DNA of 64,000 nucleotides. Source: Helicoverpa zea (Eukaryota > Arthropoda > Insecta > Lepidoptera > Noctuidae). This document shows, in pieces, positions 1 to 12,329 of the stretch. Position 1 is the first letter of the stretch. The number at the start of each line of letters is the position of its first letter. The notes beneath the pieces are model-generated. The model was given only the letters and a program-made list of their open reading frames with translations. It did not search any database and had not been told where the DNA came from. Both the position numbers and the translations under genes were made by a program. Location: positions 7,248,501 to 7,312,500 of the forward strand of contig NC_061469.1 in the NCBI RefSeq assembly GCF_022581195.2, in the 5' to 3' direction.

Positions 1-400
1 AGCCGCTCATGTACCTGTTGCCCCCTTGTTGCGATTTAGCGACTGATTCCCGGGGGCCCAGTAAGTGAGTTGGCGAGTCTCCACCTGCCATTTTTACGTG
101 TATTTATTACATTGTTATCGGCAGGTGCCATAGTTCCCGTAGTTTCCCCATTCCTAGTCCACTAGCATCCTATCACAATAGCCCAAGTAGTTTTCATCCA
201 TAGTTAGCAATAGTTTAGCACAGAACCGGGGATTGTCCTTGGGTACATTTCTATAGTGTATACAGGGATAATTGTCGGTTTTGTGTCACCATTTCATTAA
301 AGTTGTCTCAAAAGGGCTTCAGCGTGTTGGCTTCGGCCCCACGTTCGCCTCCCAAAAATCCGGGACTCTATAGTCCCGAGGTCTGGTAGAGACATACAAG
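1..400 (-). repeat. Repeat family A (tandem-type unit), copy at window start
   Basis: On the minus strand this segment matches the repeat nest at 16.0-17.1 kb almost word for word: shared blocks include ACCTCGGGACTA, CGAACGTGGGGCCGAAGCC, GAGACAACTTTAATGAAATG, CACCTGCCGAT and TCACTTACTGGGCCCCCGGG. Here the blocks are contiguous, giving the uninterrupted order of the unit. The window edge cuts it. No coding role is evident; the class is not known to me. Confidence 0.8.
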
Positions 401-401
401 A

Positions 402-673
402 TAATAATAATAATAATAATGTCAGGACACCTTTTTCACACACGGTCGGTTAGCCCCATGGTAAGTTATTTATTAACTTGTGTTATGGGTGCTAACACAA
501 CTGATAAACTACATATAGCTACATATATACATATTTATAAATACATATCATAACACCCAGACCACGGCCAACAAGCATGCTCATCACACAAATGTCGACC
601 GAACCGGGAATCGAACCCGGGACCTCAGGTTCGGCGGTCCGGCATGATGACCATTGCGCCATCGAGGTCGTCA
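402..673 (-). mobile_element. tRNA-derived SINE with ATT-repeat tail
   Basis: The minus-strand 5' end resembles a tRNA with RNA polymerase III promoter boxes: an A-box-like TGGCGCAATGGTC near 645-657 and a perfect B box GGTTCGATTCC near 611-621. A body of about 190 bases follows, ending in an (ATT)n tail at 402-420, the usual design of a lepidopteran SINE. The tRNA-like part has a poor acceptor stem, so it is not a functional tRNA gene. No clear target-site duplication is seen; the tail abuts ATT repeats of the neighbouring family A unit. Confidence 0.82.
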
Positions 674-3600
674 ATACACTATAGGTACACTACAGTACAC
701 TATAGGTACTTCAAATAAAATTACTTCCCACTCGGTAAACAGTCTCTTTGTCATAGTTAGATTAACTATCCGAACAATAATGTTTACATGCTATTGACCA
801 TTCAAATTATTTGATGTTTTACCGAGTCGATAAATTACGTAAACGATAGGAAATAAATCAACATTCTAAAATAGGTATTTAATACTTGATTAGCATTACA
901 GGATGTCAAATTCCAATCCTGAGCATTAAACGGTCTTAACATAATGGAGACAAATTATTCATAAAAGATTTTCGAATTACGAAGATAAGATCTAACGAGG
1001 TCGCTTGATCTGTAATCTGGGAATTCGGCCTTAGCTATCGACAGATACATTAATTCCTGTTATATCGAGCTAAGGTATTATTACGTGGATGTCGGCGATC
1101 ATGTCATATCTGTAACCCTAACACGTTTTCAATGTTCGCAGTCTAAATACGGCCAAATTAATTTGGAGCACGGTGGAGGTTGGCGCGAGGTCACCGGAGC
1201 CAGCGAACGGCGATATCCTCACAAGAAAAAATACCTTCTTTATTATTACGATTGTGGCGAGAGGACGCCGTGAATTATGTACACGGCTTCCTTTATCGAG
1301 CTTTTATTATGCATAACGTCATCATTTTTATAATGCCAAAAGTACTTGAGAGATCTTGCCAGCACTACGACGAGTTTATATGTACAATTTCGTCGTAAAA
1401 CGAGCAAACGCCGGAGCAAGTCGTATATTTATTTTTTAACGAGTGAATATATTTTATTCTGTGGTCGTTTTACATAATGGTGGTGCCCTTAGGTGATCTT
1501 AATGCGTCCGTCTCGTAGGCAGTGAGACGTCACCGAGGAAGGAGGCGACAGTAACGAACTGCGACGACCGTTTAAGGAGAACACATAATGTTGCCTTTTG
1601 ACATCATTAAGGCGATTCTCGGCCTGGTTGCAGCCAACCCTCCGGGGATATGTAACGAGTCTGCTTATTGTTTTGGTGAAATAAAACTTCCTTGTAAGCA
1701 CCAAGCCGGCATAATGTGACGGCTGCCTAAGAGCCTCTATTTACCTGTACACGTGCACTGAAATGTTTTACACGTGGCAAGTAATCGTGTATTGAGTTGC
1801 TCGTGCACAGAAGTTTTGTTCTTCTGTATCCAAATTGCATTTACAAAAGTAAGCAGGACTTATTTTGAGAAACTCAGACTTAAAAGTTTCTCAGAGATGA
1901 CTCAGTGTATTTGCCTACTATATTAGTGCCGCAATACTCCAGATGCTTGAGCCATCCTCGCCAATTACAATATAATTAACTAACCACGCTTCGTTTTTCC
2001 GCCGAGGAATGCCGTCCACTTGGAATCTAAGCCGTCGATGAAAACGGAGTGAAGATTATCGCTCGGCTATCTAGGCTCTAAATGCTTGGAAACTACTCAT
2101 CAATTCCGTATTAGCGACATGACAAGAAAATTAGCTTCACTGCATCTTAGAACAGCTTTTTTTAAGAGTAATTTTTTATTAGGCATGCGGTATGCAGTGT
2201 CGCAAATCGGTGATGCGTTTGAAGAATTTTATTTGGAGCGAAGTAACTGGTCTGTTTAATAAGTTGCTCACTTTTCCTTCTTAGCTAAGATATATTTTTT
2301 GTTGTATATGATTAGGAACCAAGGTTCAGTTGAGCGCGACTGAAATTCTTGTTGCATTCCTAAATATCGATGAGAAATGTTCATTGAATTGAATAACTGT
2401 AGGTGTTTGATATTTTTGCTCTATTTTGCTAAGTTACTTATTTCTTTTTTAATAACAGGGTCGAAAATAAAAACTGTTTACCACTTTGAGGCATAATAAT
2501 CGAATAATCGTAGCAAGCGACAATTTAAAACAGTAATACACGACGTATTTATAAAGGCAAGAAAACTAGTATAAACAAGTGACGATCCCAATAAAAGTAC
2601 TACTTTAAATCTTGTGTGTTTAAGAACTTACGCTAATGGCTCCTCAATTCTAATGCAGAGTTTATAGACCATTACGGGACCAAAGAGCGTTTACTTGTAC
2701 AATTTAAATACAAGATTGATGATATGAAATTGCCGAGTGACAGGAGTAAGGTAATGATGTCTCCGATAGTCAACTTGATGAGCTATCCATTATAAATTTA
2801 CATAGTAATCATGTTTAAGCTACGTCAATAAGTGGTTTTGTAAAAAAACTGTGCCTCGTTTAAACTCGTCTGAGAAAGTCCAGTGTTGGGAAGATTTATT
2901 ATTATTATTGTAATTTTCTTTCCTTTTTGCAGTGCGGCGTCAGTGTTTTGTTTATTATCGACAAATTGGGCTGGTTTGGTGATTGAATACTGGTTTTTTG
3001 TTTGACAGTAGCTTAGATTGTCATGCTCTGTTTCTTGTGTCATCAATGAACGATGTTTACTGATGAGCATAAAAATCGACCGAATTTCTAAGAATTTACA
3101 CAATGTACAATTTGTGGGTTGTTCATTATAGCAGTATAGCAAACTAGTAAGCTGACATTAAAGTATAAAGTACCTATTTGCTATATTTACGTTCAGTAAA
3201 ATTTTTCAATAATGCAATACTATAAATAACAATCAGTAATAATATAAACCTATCTATAGGTATGTTATTTAACTTAACATTTGAAGTTGAAGCTAGAATC
3301 TATTTATCGGCATAGCTTTTTTCCTGAGTAATCAAATAAAAAAACTCCACTATGCAATGAAGGCTGCTATTACTGTTACTTTAAAAGATTTATGTATTAA
3401 TTAACTCAGTGGAATTCTGTCTAATAAACTAACAATTTATTAGCAAATCATCAATAAATAAAATCAGAGCAAATTACACGCGAATTCCTTAAACATGGAG
3501 GAAATCATAAAATGTGTCCATTCGTTCCAATTCCGTTTACAATAATTCGAATACAAAATCGAGTGGAATAAATAAAATCGAGTCAACACAGTCAGTCGAT

Positions 3601-4360
3601 GTCTTGTTAGTGTTGATTGACGTAATTAGTGAAAAGTCTGGGAATTAACGCCAACGTTGATTGCGCGTGAGTGGTTTTGTAGTGACATTTAATACTGTAG
3701 CTGCCATGTACTTAGTTTGAGAATTTATATTTATAATTCACTTTTTGTTGAGACAGAATTACGATGGTTAATTGATTGTTCAGTTAACCTGTGAAATAAA
3801 TCAAGGTTGCTTTAATTTTATATAGGTTATAGAAAATACTGTGGAGCATAGAGATTGGATTGGAAAGAGAGAGCCATATACGAAGGAGGCAGCTACGAAG
3901 GAGGTACATTTATGGTCGGTAAATACGCGGATCAAAAATGTATTTATTATAGTTACACATTTACATTATTATAGTTTATGTTCAGTAGTACTTATAGCAA
4001 AAAGTAAAACAAAGTACCTACTTATTGTCTTCACTGAAAAATGACAATAGCTTACTGTGTATCAGCTAATGTATGCCTCCGGGCGTCGCTTGTAAGATTG
4101 TGACTAATTGATTGTTCAATCATTAATGTGAAAGTTAATTACTATCAGACAGCAGGTTACTCTCAAACAGTGCATTGTTTTTATTTTATTAGTTAATTAC
4201 AATTGTTTATTTATGAAAGTTTCGGTTGAAGCTGCTGGGCTTTGAGAAGTTATTGATTTGAATTTTATTTCAGTCCGATTTATGTTGTAAGTGTAAGTTG
4301 ATTTTAGAAAAGGAGGAATAGTCAGAATTCGGTGAAGTCTTTTGTATTAGAATTCTTGGG
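674..4360. other. Gene-free AT-rich stretch
   Basis: I see no gene. A short direct duplication of TACACTATAGGTAC occurs just beyond the SINE (about 675-705). The rest is AT-rich with short chance open frames and no recognisable element. Confidence 0.5.
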
Positions 4361-4370
4361 TATGAATTTG

Positions 4371-4371
4371 T

Positions 4372-4402
<31 letters not shown>
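4371..4402. repeat. (ATC)n microsatellite
   Basis: About ten uninterrupted ATC units. It is the 3' tail of the retrotransposon end listed next, whose stop codon TGA starts the minus-strand GAT run. Confidence 0.9.
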
Positions 4403-4459
4403 GCCTATCGCAGTCCACTGCTGGACATAGGCCTCTCCAAGTGCACGCCACTGAGATCG
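4377..4459 (-). mobile_element. 5'-truncated RTE-type non-LTR retrotransposon, last codons and tail
   Basis: On the minus strand 4,400-4,450 reads WRALGEAYVQQWTAIG and a stop, then (GAT)n. This is the well-known end of an RTE-clade reverse transcriptase frame in Lepidoptera. The copy is cut to under 90 bases. ATTTGTATCAT occurs on both sides (4,366-4,376 and 4,460-4,470), a likely 11-bp target-site duplication, though the left copy overlaps the microsatellite. Confidence 0.8.
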
Positions 4460-4490
4460 ATTTGTATCATTTGATCGTAATTGTGAAACA

Positions 4491-4662
4491 TCCTACTTAT
4501 ATTATAAATGTGAAAGTTTGTGAGAATGTATGGATGTATGTTTGTTATTCAATCACGCAAAAACGGCTGGACCGATTTGATTGAAATTTGGCATTTAGAT
4601 AGGTGATACCCTGGATTAACACGAAGCCGCTGGCGGAAGCTAGTTTGAAATAAATTAGATGT
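4491..4662 (+). mobile_element. Helitron-like short nonautonomous element
   Basis: Begins TCCTACTTATATTATAAATG and ends GCGGAAGCTAGT, with the inner run 'caatcacgcaaaaacggctggaccgatt' type of text common in lepidopteran genomes. The TC start and CTAG-type end fit Helitron-derived nonautonomous families. It has no coding sequence. The class is assigned from memory of this repeat type. Confidence 0.6.
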
Positions 4663-5255
4663 ACTTCACCTTGGTTGTGTTTTTAAATTACAATAAATAA
4701 CCTATAGCCTGCTTTTGTAGACACGATACTTATATTCATTGTCATCAAGGTCTCCATTACAACGGTATGCCTTCCAAAAAACTCTCATCTATTTAAAAAA
4801 TAAATAAGTCAAATCACTTAACACAAATAAGTCAAGCCACTAGGTACATGTTTGTTTAACGCAATAATTAGCATACCACGCACAAAGTATTAATCAAAGA
4901 GAAAATAAACAAAACACAATCGAAAGAATTCCATCCTTTTTGCTCTCACTAATGGTTCTACGGTATCATTGCACTGCGCCATTCAATCTTTGTAAGTCAT
5001 CTGCTTTTTCAACGTTACATACGTCTTAAACTTCACCCGTTATAAAATGTACTCTATTACTTATGCAGTAGGGTTGGTTTTCAAATAAAGAAGGAGAGGA
5101 GATGAGTCATTTTGTTGCGCGAGCGCAACGCGTGCCTAGCTCGTGCCAATTTGTGAATAGCGCCGGACGCTCCGGGCAGCTTTCTTTCCTTCATTGCTAA
5201 ACTTGTTACTTGAATATCACTGCTATGTTAAATAGGGCTCATTTGATCACTTAAC

Positions 5256-5269
5256 TATCGATATCGATA
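5256..5269. promoter_or_regulatory. Double DRE/BEAF-like palindrome
   Basis: TATCGATATCGATA, two overlapping TATCGATA sites. In Drosophila this octamer is bound by DREF and by the boundary factor BEAF-32. A GC-richer, possibly regulatory stretch lies just upstream at 5,117-5,190. Function is inference. Confidence 0.3.
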
Positions 5270-5526
5270 AACTGAAACTTCAAACGAATATGTTAATAAA
5301 CTGGTATAGTGTTAGCGACAATATATTCATAACAATGTTTATTACAGTTGAATGAGGTACTATGCGTCGTAAAATTATAATTTACGTCTATCAATGATCA
5401 TAATATAGTGGATTGCATACGTCTGTTATTTGACATGCGCACAAGTGAATTATTCATGCAATTTATTTGTTTTGTAGCTTGGTATTTATTGCAGTTGTGT
5501 AGGTGCGTTACCTATAATATGTATAA

Positions 5527-5751
5527 CAAATAATCACTTATAATACCACAAGAGCTTCAAAATTATCGGGTATTTTCCGATAGGTTCGTTGCAAACAAAT
5601 GAAGGAGTCAAGTTTTTCAGGTTAAAAAATAACGAGCGCGAAGCGCGAGTGATTTTTCCTGAAAAACTTGACGACTTTATTTGTTTGCAGGGAACCTTGA
5701 GGGAAATGCCAGATAATTATGAAGCTCGTGTGGTATTCGGGAGATTATTTT
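5527..5751. mobile_element. Foldback MITE with about 80-100-base arms
   Basis: The left arm (5,527 to about 5,625) pairs imperfectly with the right arm (about 5,650-5,751). The best part is GTCAAGTTTTTCAGG against CCTGAAAAACTTGAC, flanked by GCAAACAAAT against ATTTGTTTGC and GAGCTTC against GAAGCTC. No coding capacity beyond chance frames. Confidence 0.7.
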
Positions 5752-5911
5752 TCCGTCCCAAATGTCGGCCACAACCTGTCAGTTTGACGTAGCAACGACC
5801 AGAGAAAATATTCAAAAAATTTTCAGTATAATACCATGTAGGTTGTACCACGTGACGTCGAATGGTGCAATTCTATTGGTCGATATTTGGGTCGGAAAAA
5901 TAATCTTAGAT
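5743..5911. mobile_element. Second inverted-repeat element beside the foldback MITE
   Basis: GATTATTTTTCCGTCCCAAA near 5,743-5,762 is repeated in inverted, near-identical form at about 5,885-5,911 (TTTGGGTCGGAAAAATAATC). It shares its left end with the right arm of the neighbouring foldback, so the two are either nested or one composite element. Confidence 0.6.
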
Positions 5912-5949
5912 AATCACCTCCTTCTTCTGTTGTTACTTCATATAAGAAA

Positions 5950-8900
5950 ACGTTAATATCGTTGTCTTAAATATACTAAGGAAGGATATTGCATTGTAAT
6001 CCCGTTTACAACACCAAACTTCCACTCTCATCAACAGCAATCAAACGTTGACACAATATCCCTTCACTCCATTTATCATCCCATAACTGCGCAACAGATA
6101 TCCAGTTTTAAATCCAGAACTAATGTGTAATCGAGAGGGCCATCAATCGATATATCATGAGCGCATCACTAGTTGGATCACGTGACGGCCCGTGCCTGGG
6201 GCCGGTACACCCGTCCTGCCTACTGGCCGGCTCATTAGAATGATTGATGCCGTGTTTGAGTGCATAAATATGTGCCTAGGGAGTGAACAGCATTACTCCG
6301 GTCACGAGGCACGCGTTACAATGGTCTTGCGGGTGGTACCAACACTTAGCACTCTTATAGATTTTCCTGGAATGAGTCTGGGCTATTGTTTGTGTTGGTA
6401 TGTGCTGAAAATATTGTATATTCTAGCTGAGTGATTATGATAGCGGAATTTTCGGCGATCTAGAAAATACTGACGATTGTGATAATTATTTGGTCGCCTA
6501 AAAGTCGTACATATCGTTTCTTTGGGAGATAACTTTTCAATCTATTGCGTACCCGTTAAATCTTGATTGGGAAGTAAATTATTTTTGGTATGATTTTGAG
6601 AATAAGTAGCTGAATGTTAGTAAGATTTTTGAGTGATGAAGAAAATTAAAATTATGTATAAGTTCCTTTTTATATCAATGCCGTATATGGTACTTTCACA
6701 AACTAACGTACTTCAGCATACATGACTTTTGATCTCTTTGTGCCATTTAAATTATAGCTGAATTCTAATAAACACTCATAAAACCATCTATAAATGGAAA
6801 TAAAAGGAAGATATTGGTTGTTATTTTATTGCAGTTTTACTCATAAACGTATATCACTCACTTGTGTCTGTTTCCATGTATACTTCATTGATCCTTTTTA
6901 GGAAAATGGAAGAATATTAATTGTAATTAAAAGTGATCTGTGTAATAAAGGTGAGATCAGTAATTACTCACAACTCATTAGTATTATATTAGAGTTGTTG
7001 GTACTCGTGGAGCCGTGATACTCGTTATGCTTTTTCTTATGTCCATAAAAATGTGTCTTCCATTTGTAACACACTGGACATCGTGATTATTCCAATTAAG
7101 GAATAGTTTTGTTAACCATTGATGAAGCAAACTTTATCTTTTTCACTGCTCTTCAAACACATTCATCTATTGTTCTTCAGGACTAATTTATGAGAACCTA
7201 CTTAACTACTGCGGCGAATTTAAACATTTATTTGCTTCTATCATCAAATATTTCGCTTATACCAACCTACTTACAAAAAATAACCCACGAGACCATACGT
7301 AACTGCCACAGCCGTCATCTTTAAGAATGGCTAAACACATCCTACTCCGACCTGACATCTGAAGTCTGAACAAATAATTATAATAAGCGATAGTCGTGTG
7401 TGATAACGTGGTAAATTAAGAGATGTATGCTGTTCGTGACCGGCCGCCTTTCTTCTGAGACTCCTGCGCAGTCATTTGTTTTATAGTTCGTACAAACGGT
7501 TATGGCGACATTGCCTAATAGCTGCCGTGTGTGGTACCGTGCCGTCTGGGAGAACTACGGTGATTTTATGGCTTGAAATGCGGTATATGAAGTGCTGTTT
7601 GCATTAGTATTTACCTGTGGTTTCTTTATGCTCTTCATCTTCACAATTTTTTATATACGTATTTACTTCACTGATTAATCCTTTGAACCTTAACAGTCTT
7701 AATTACACCTCAAATCAGATTATATATTACCATTCTTCGATAAGAATACGAGACATAAAGAAGGCACAATGAAAGGCACAAGGCCTTTCAACCTGTTTCT
7801 CTCCATACCAAACAATTGCCATCAACAAAAGGACCCATCGCATCAATCATCCAATCCTGAACCACCCCATCAAAGAGCCGACCGTGTAATATCAATGAAT
7901 CTATCATTTTTTCCAAACCAAATAACCACTAAGCGAGAGCACTCCATATAAAATTGACTCCATATATTTATGATACATTTTATTACTACGATATAAATCT
8001 CGTAGCAAAAACGTCTGAGCGAACTTGCCTTGCGACATCAAAATCGCAAGTCGTCATATGAATAATACACAGATATGATGTATTATCATGTTGGTTGTGT
8101 AGTCAGTGTATTGGTAATGCATTGGGTTCGGTTACAGGTCGCCTAAAGGCATTAAATTCATTCGTGTGCATTACGCATTGATTGCTCAGATATTTTGAGA
8201 TTAATTGCAATGTTATGCTATAGTCTACTGTGTGATATGGGCTGTTAATTAATTAAATTGTAGTATTATAAATCATATTTTATATTGTGTACTGCTTATA
8301 TAATTATTTGAGAAACGTCATGGAGATTTATAGTAAGGTCAAACATTACTGAATGAAATCTAGGTTTCGTCATAAGAAAAGTGATATCATGCGAAATACT
8401 GCTGCAAATGTCTATGTAAATGGCATTGATAAGACTGGCTGTTCAAAATTCATACAAGCTTCCATATGTGACCACTAACCGGTCCTTATCACTGCTATTT
8501 ACATTCCAAGATAACTAATAATAAGGGAAGTCGTGATTGCAGCAACGTTATAAAATGACATCATAAAAAATGCATCTAAATTGATTGGAAACCGCACCTA
8601 ACTCCGAATCAATTCGGTCCACGAATGATTGATTCATTCACACTAAACAGCATACATTTTCAGTAGCCTTCAGTTGCCTTTCAAATTCAGTTTGTATTCT
8701 CTGAGTAAGTGATAACAAACACGCTAATTGTAATGTTACGAAACGATACATTCCATTGGGTTTCGCAAGTAGTTTATTTGTGGCAAATTACTTTCCCATC
8801 ATTGCAAGGGGCTCACAATGGCATACAAACCGATTGGTGTGGTTGCACAGATCGCTTCTTTTGTAACCGCAGCTCGTATGAAATCGCACTTAGATACTCA

Positions 8901-11600
8901 GTCTATTGAATACACAGGTAGGTCGGAGCTTGCTGGAATTTATCTATGAATCGATATTATTATTGAAATAAAACTGTTGGTTTCAAATAAAGCATCTTTG
9001 TTATTTTTGCCTTAAATTGAAGTTCAATGAAGGATGGTGACGACCTTTTACCATATGATGTTTCATGTTTTGGTTAAATAAGAAGTGCAAGTGTGATAAA
9101 ACCTTCTTATACATAAGTTTACCTACTTCTAAGTTATATTATCATTTTACGAATCAATCCAACGATAGAATTGCTGGAATTGATGCCAATTGCCCATTAA
9201 AATGATAAAATCGAAGTACAAAATGTCATTACCAGCCCATAGATCCGTCTGTATAATATTTTAAGAATTACGTATGCCATTGCGTCTGGTATGGCACGAC
9301 AGATTATCTCTACGGTTGACACCTAACATGGCCAGTTAATACATTATCCTCTCGTAATAATTCTAACCCAAGACACTTTGAGGGTGCTCCACTTATAGGG
9401 TCATTAGTTTTAATATACATGCGACATTGCCGCCAGACACTTACATCGGGACCTATTGTGAATAAACGAGACTAGACCAGTAATACTAGGCTGAGATTTT
9501 CGATTCTGAACCGCATCGAATATATTATTGTCCCGGTAAAATACTCGTAAATGATATCGTGGCAATGATTTGTTATGTCTAGTTTGTGAAGTTGAAATTG
9601 ATGCTAGGTCTGGTAAATTATGGGTTCGTTTTAAGTCTACACATTCCTTTTCAAATAAAAAGAAAATATGGTCATCTCACGAAAAGTCACTAATCGCGTA
9701 AGAAAATAATTTAAAACGGCATCGTGCAGGTCTAAAACAAAACGACGGCGACTGTAACAAAAGTGAGCCACAATAATTTGTCAGATTATGTACGTTTGAA
9801 TTTAGAATCCCTGTTGCACCTGTTAGGCGCTACCACTGACATTCCGACAAGGAATTTCCATTGGAATTCGATACCTGATCGTCATTTATTTTCTGCGAAT
9901 TCTCACGCAGCGGGGAGTTTCGATATTCGAATATCGAGATATGCTCGAGATATAATTGTTTATTTATAAGTTCGTATCGAGAATGTATCGATATTCTAGC
10001 TCCAGATTTAGCACATACTGGAGTATGAGAAGATTTTTTCAAGCGCGCTGTTTTACGACCTACCAAGTATGATTGTAATGTGTAATATTTTAATTGTGTT
10101 CGTCGAGTCCAACTGCAACTGTGCCACAAATATGCAGTTGTATTGACAGTTTTTATTGGTATGTATAATTGATAATACACCTTGAATTAAAATATAGATC
10201 TGAACATGACTGCAGCAGTAATTATAACATATTTCTTTTTATTGAGATACCTGTATCGGAAGTAGGACTATTGTATTTTGATGACATAGATGGAAATTGT
10301 ATAAAAAAATACACAATTTATGATTTTAGGTCATTTTACAACGTAAATATTTCTAACAATTGGCACCTTTTTATGTCACGATTAAACGTGATTAGACAGT
10401 TCCATTAAACATTTTTTTGGAAGCATGAGGCCGAAATATTCAATACTCAGAAAAACAGTTCTGTCAGTCCGCATTGGGTGCGTATACGCAGCGTGCTCTC
10501 GTTTTATTCTCGTCGCTAACAAGTTTTTTGCGGCGAGAAAAACGTTGGTACGTACTCATCTTGGGCTCGAGAAAGTTAAGCCACTCGTGCACGACGTCAA
10601 TGCAGAATCATTTCAGTATTCCGTAACTGTAATAGTGGTGGCAATTTGGCAGATTTTTTGTGAATGTGTGTTTTATTTTTTTAGGGTCTGAATTATTTTT
10701 TTGTATGCATTATGTTATATAGTGCACTTGATTACATAACTCAATAATACATAGAGCCTGCTTCGATACCATTTTAATGCATCAGCATCTCCCGAGCCTT
10801 TTCCCAACTGTGTTTGGGTCGACATATTGGTACACATGTTCTGAACTCTTCTGAACTATGACAAAAGATCGCGATTATGAAGGTTTTCAAATGTGTTCAA
10901 TAATAGAGTAGGTACGTTTGCGAAGATATAAATCTATAAGTGCCAATGCCTATTGAAAATATTACATGACCCACAAAGATAACTTACAAAAAAATATTTA
11001 TAGATAGTAAAAAAACTACTTATTCACCCACTTACCAGTAGCTAACAATCAGTGAAACTAGTCGCGTAGTACGCCAATGAAAAACTGTATCACCGTAGAA
11101 AATCATCTAGCGGGATGGCATAGAGAGTGAAAACGACCGTGGACAAGTGACCAATACACGGAGACACCAATCATGTGATTACCTGCCTTCATTTTGTTCA
11201 TAAGTGTGTGGGCAAAGAGCGGTGGAGGAGGTCATCTTAAATTGGTCGTTATATCATCAAGTCTTTCAATATGTCTATAATAGCGAGCCTCGGGCATAAG
11301 GGTATTATTCCAATCGAAGTTGGTGTTGTCATAATTTTGTTTACATCGGAATGTCGCATGAATTATTCATTATTTGTACAGACGTTTGTGAAATCATTCT
11401 AGCGTATTTTAGCTTTAGAAAAATGCGCTCGTAATATTTGTCAACTTGTTATATGAATTGCATAAGTTCAAGTCTGAGTTTAGGTTTTGCGATTGCATGT
11501 GACTTTTAGATAGATTTAATTACATCGATAGTATTTTTATCTTAGCTATTTTAATTTCTACATATGAATTAGATGATTGACTTTCAAACGTATGTATATG
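5950..11600. other. Gene-free AT-rich stretch
   Basis: No gene recognised. Two short richer segments near 6,180-6,320 and 7,435-7,560 look unique and could be conserved regulatory DNA. A 16-bp perfect palindrome CGATATTCGAATATCG lies at 9,921-9,936. A decayed fragment of the 56-kb retrotransposon end lies at 10,786-10,830. Open frames of up to 116 codons match nothing I know. Confidence 0.45.
10786..10830 (-). mobile_element. Decayed fragment of non-LTR retrotransposon end
   Basis: CTCCCGAGCCTTTTCCCAAC and the following GTTTGGGTCG match, with changes, the element at 56,015-56,125. Too short to say more. Confidence 0.5.
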
Positions 11601-11623
11601 TATATACGAACGTATATAGGTAC

Positions 11624-11676
11624 ACCAAAATTTTTCCTAGAGTACATATAAGTAGTTCTCTAGGTAAAATTTTGGT
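11624..11676 (+). repeat. Long hairpin, 22-base arms, 9-base loop
   Basis: ACCAAAATTTTTCCTAGAGT at the left pairs with the inverted right arm ending AAATTTTGGT with about two mismatches. The size fits a small foldback element or a pre-miRNA-like hairpin. I do not recognise a known mature miRNA in it. Confidence 0.55.
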
Positions 11677-11953
11677 CGATAAATTGGAACTTCACCATTT
11701 GATGTGACTTTGGCTAATAATAATAATAGCGCAAAAATAAATCTGAAATTAGTGTTATGTTATTCTTGAAAAAATTGTTTTGATTTCATATCGTTACAAG
11801 GCCCGTCTGATGAAGAAATGAACTTTAAAACATTAATTAAAATAGACGTACATTGAGTGAAAAACTGAGTGATGCGGACCTCCCAATTTGGTATAAATCA
11901 CACGTGCAATTAACCGTACCTCGTGTCTGCGTCCGCGCATACGCCACTCCAAC

Positions 11954-12320
11954 ATAGGGTTGCCACACGCTTATATTCAGGGCAATATTGTTTCGTAATA
12001 AAATAACTTACTTATTATACTTATCTTTCAATAAAAATGTTACAATACAGTAGCTTACACGTAGATATATGATTTTTTTTTAGGATTAGTTGAAATCAGT
12101 GAATAGTTTAACAATTCATTTTTTTTATATTTAGGCACCTCGTCGAGATTACTAATTTATTTTCTTATTACTTTAATAGTCAGTAGTTTGATTTGTTACC
12201 ATACATACGCATATTACAATTATGTAACTGCCCAGCAAAGATAAACAAGAAGTTCGTCCCTGTTTTCAAAATAAGGTCGCAATTCAGTCAGGAAATTTTC
12301 CGTTTAATTGGCAACCCTAT
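11954..12320. mobile_element. Possible nonautonomous DNA element with 12-bp terminal inverted repeats
   Basis: ATAGGGTTGCCA at 11,954-11,965 and its exact reverse complement TGGCAACCCTAT at 12,309-12,320 bound a 367-base AT-rich segment. No target-site duplication is clear, so the boundaries remain tentative. Confidence 0.4.
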
Positions 12321-12329
12321 TTGAAGTAC

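Noticed and set aside
596..676. tRNA gene on the minus strand
   Set aside because: B box is perfect but acceptor-stem pairing is poor and the sequence continues into a SINE body with an ATT tail.
9830..10180. 116-codon minus-strand frame
   Set aside because: AT-rich, no family resemblance, no splice or promoter context.
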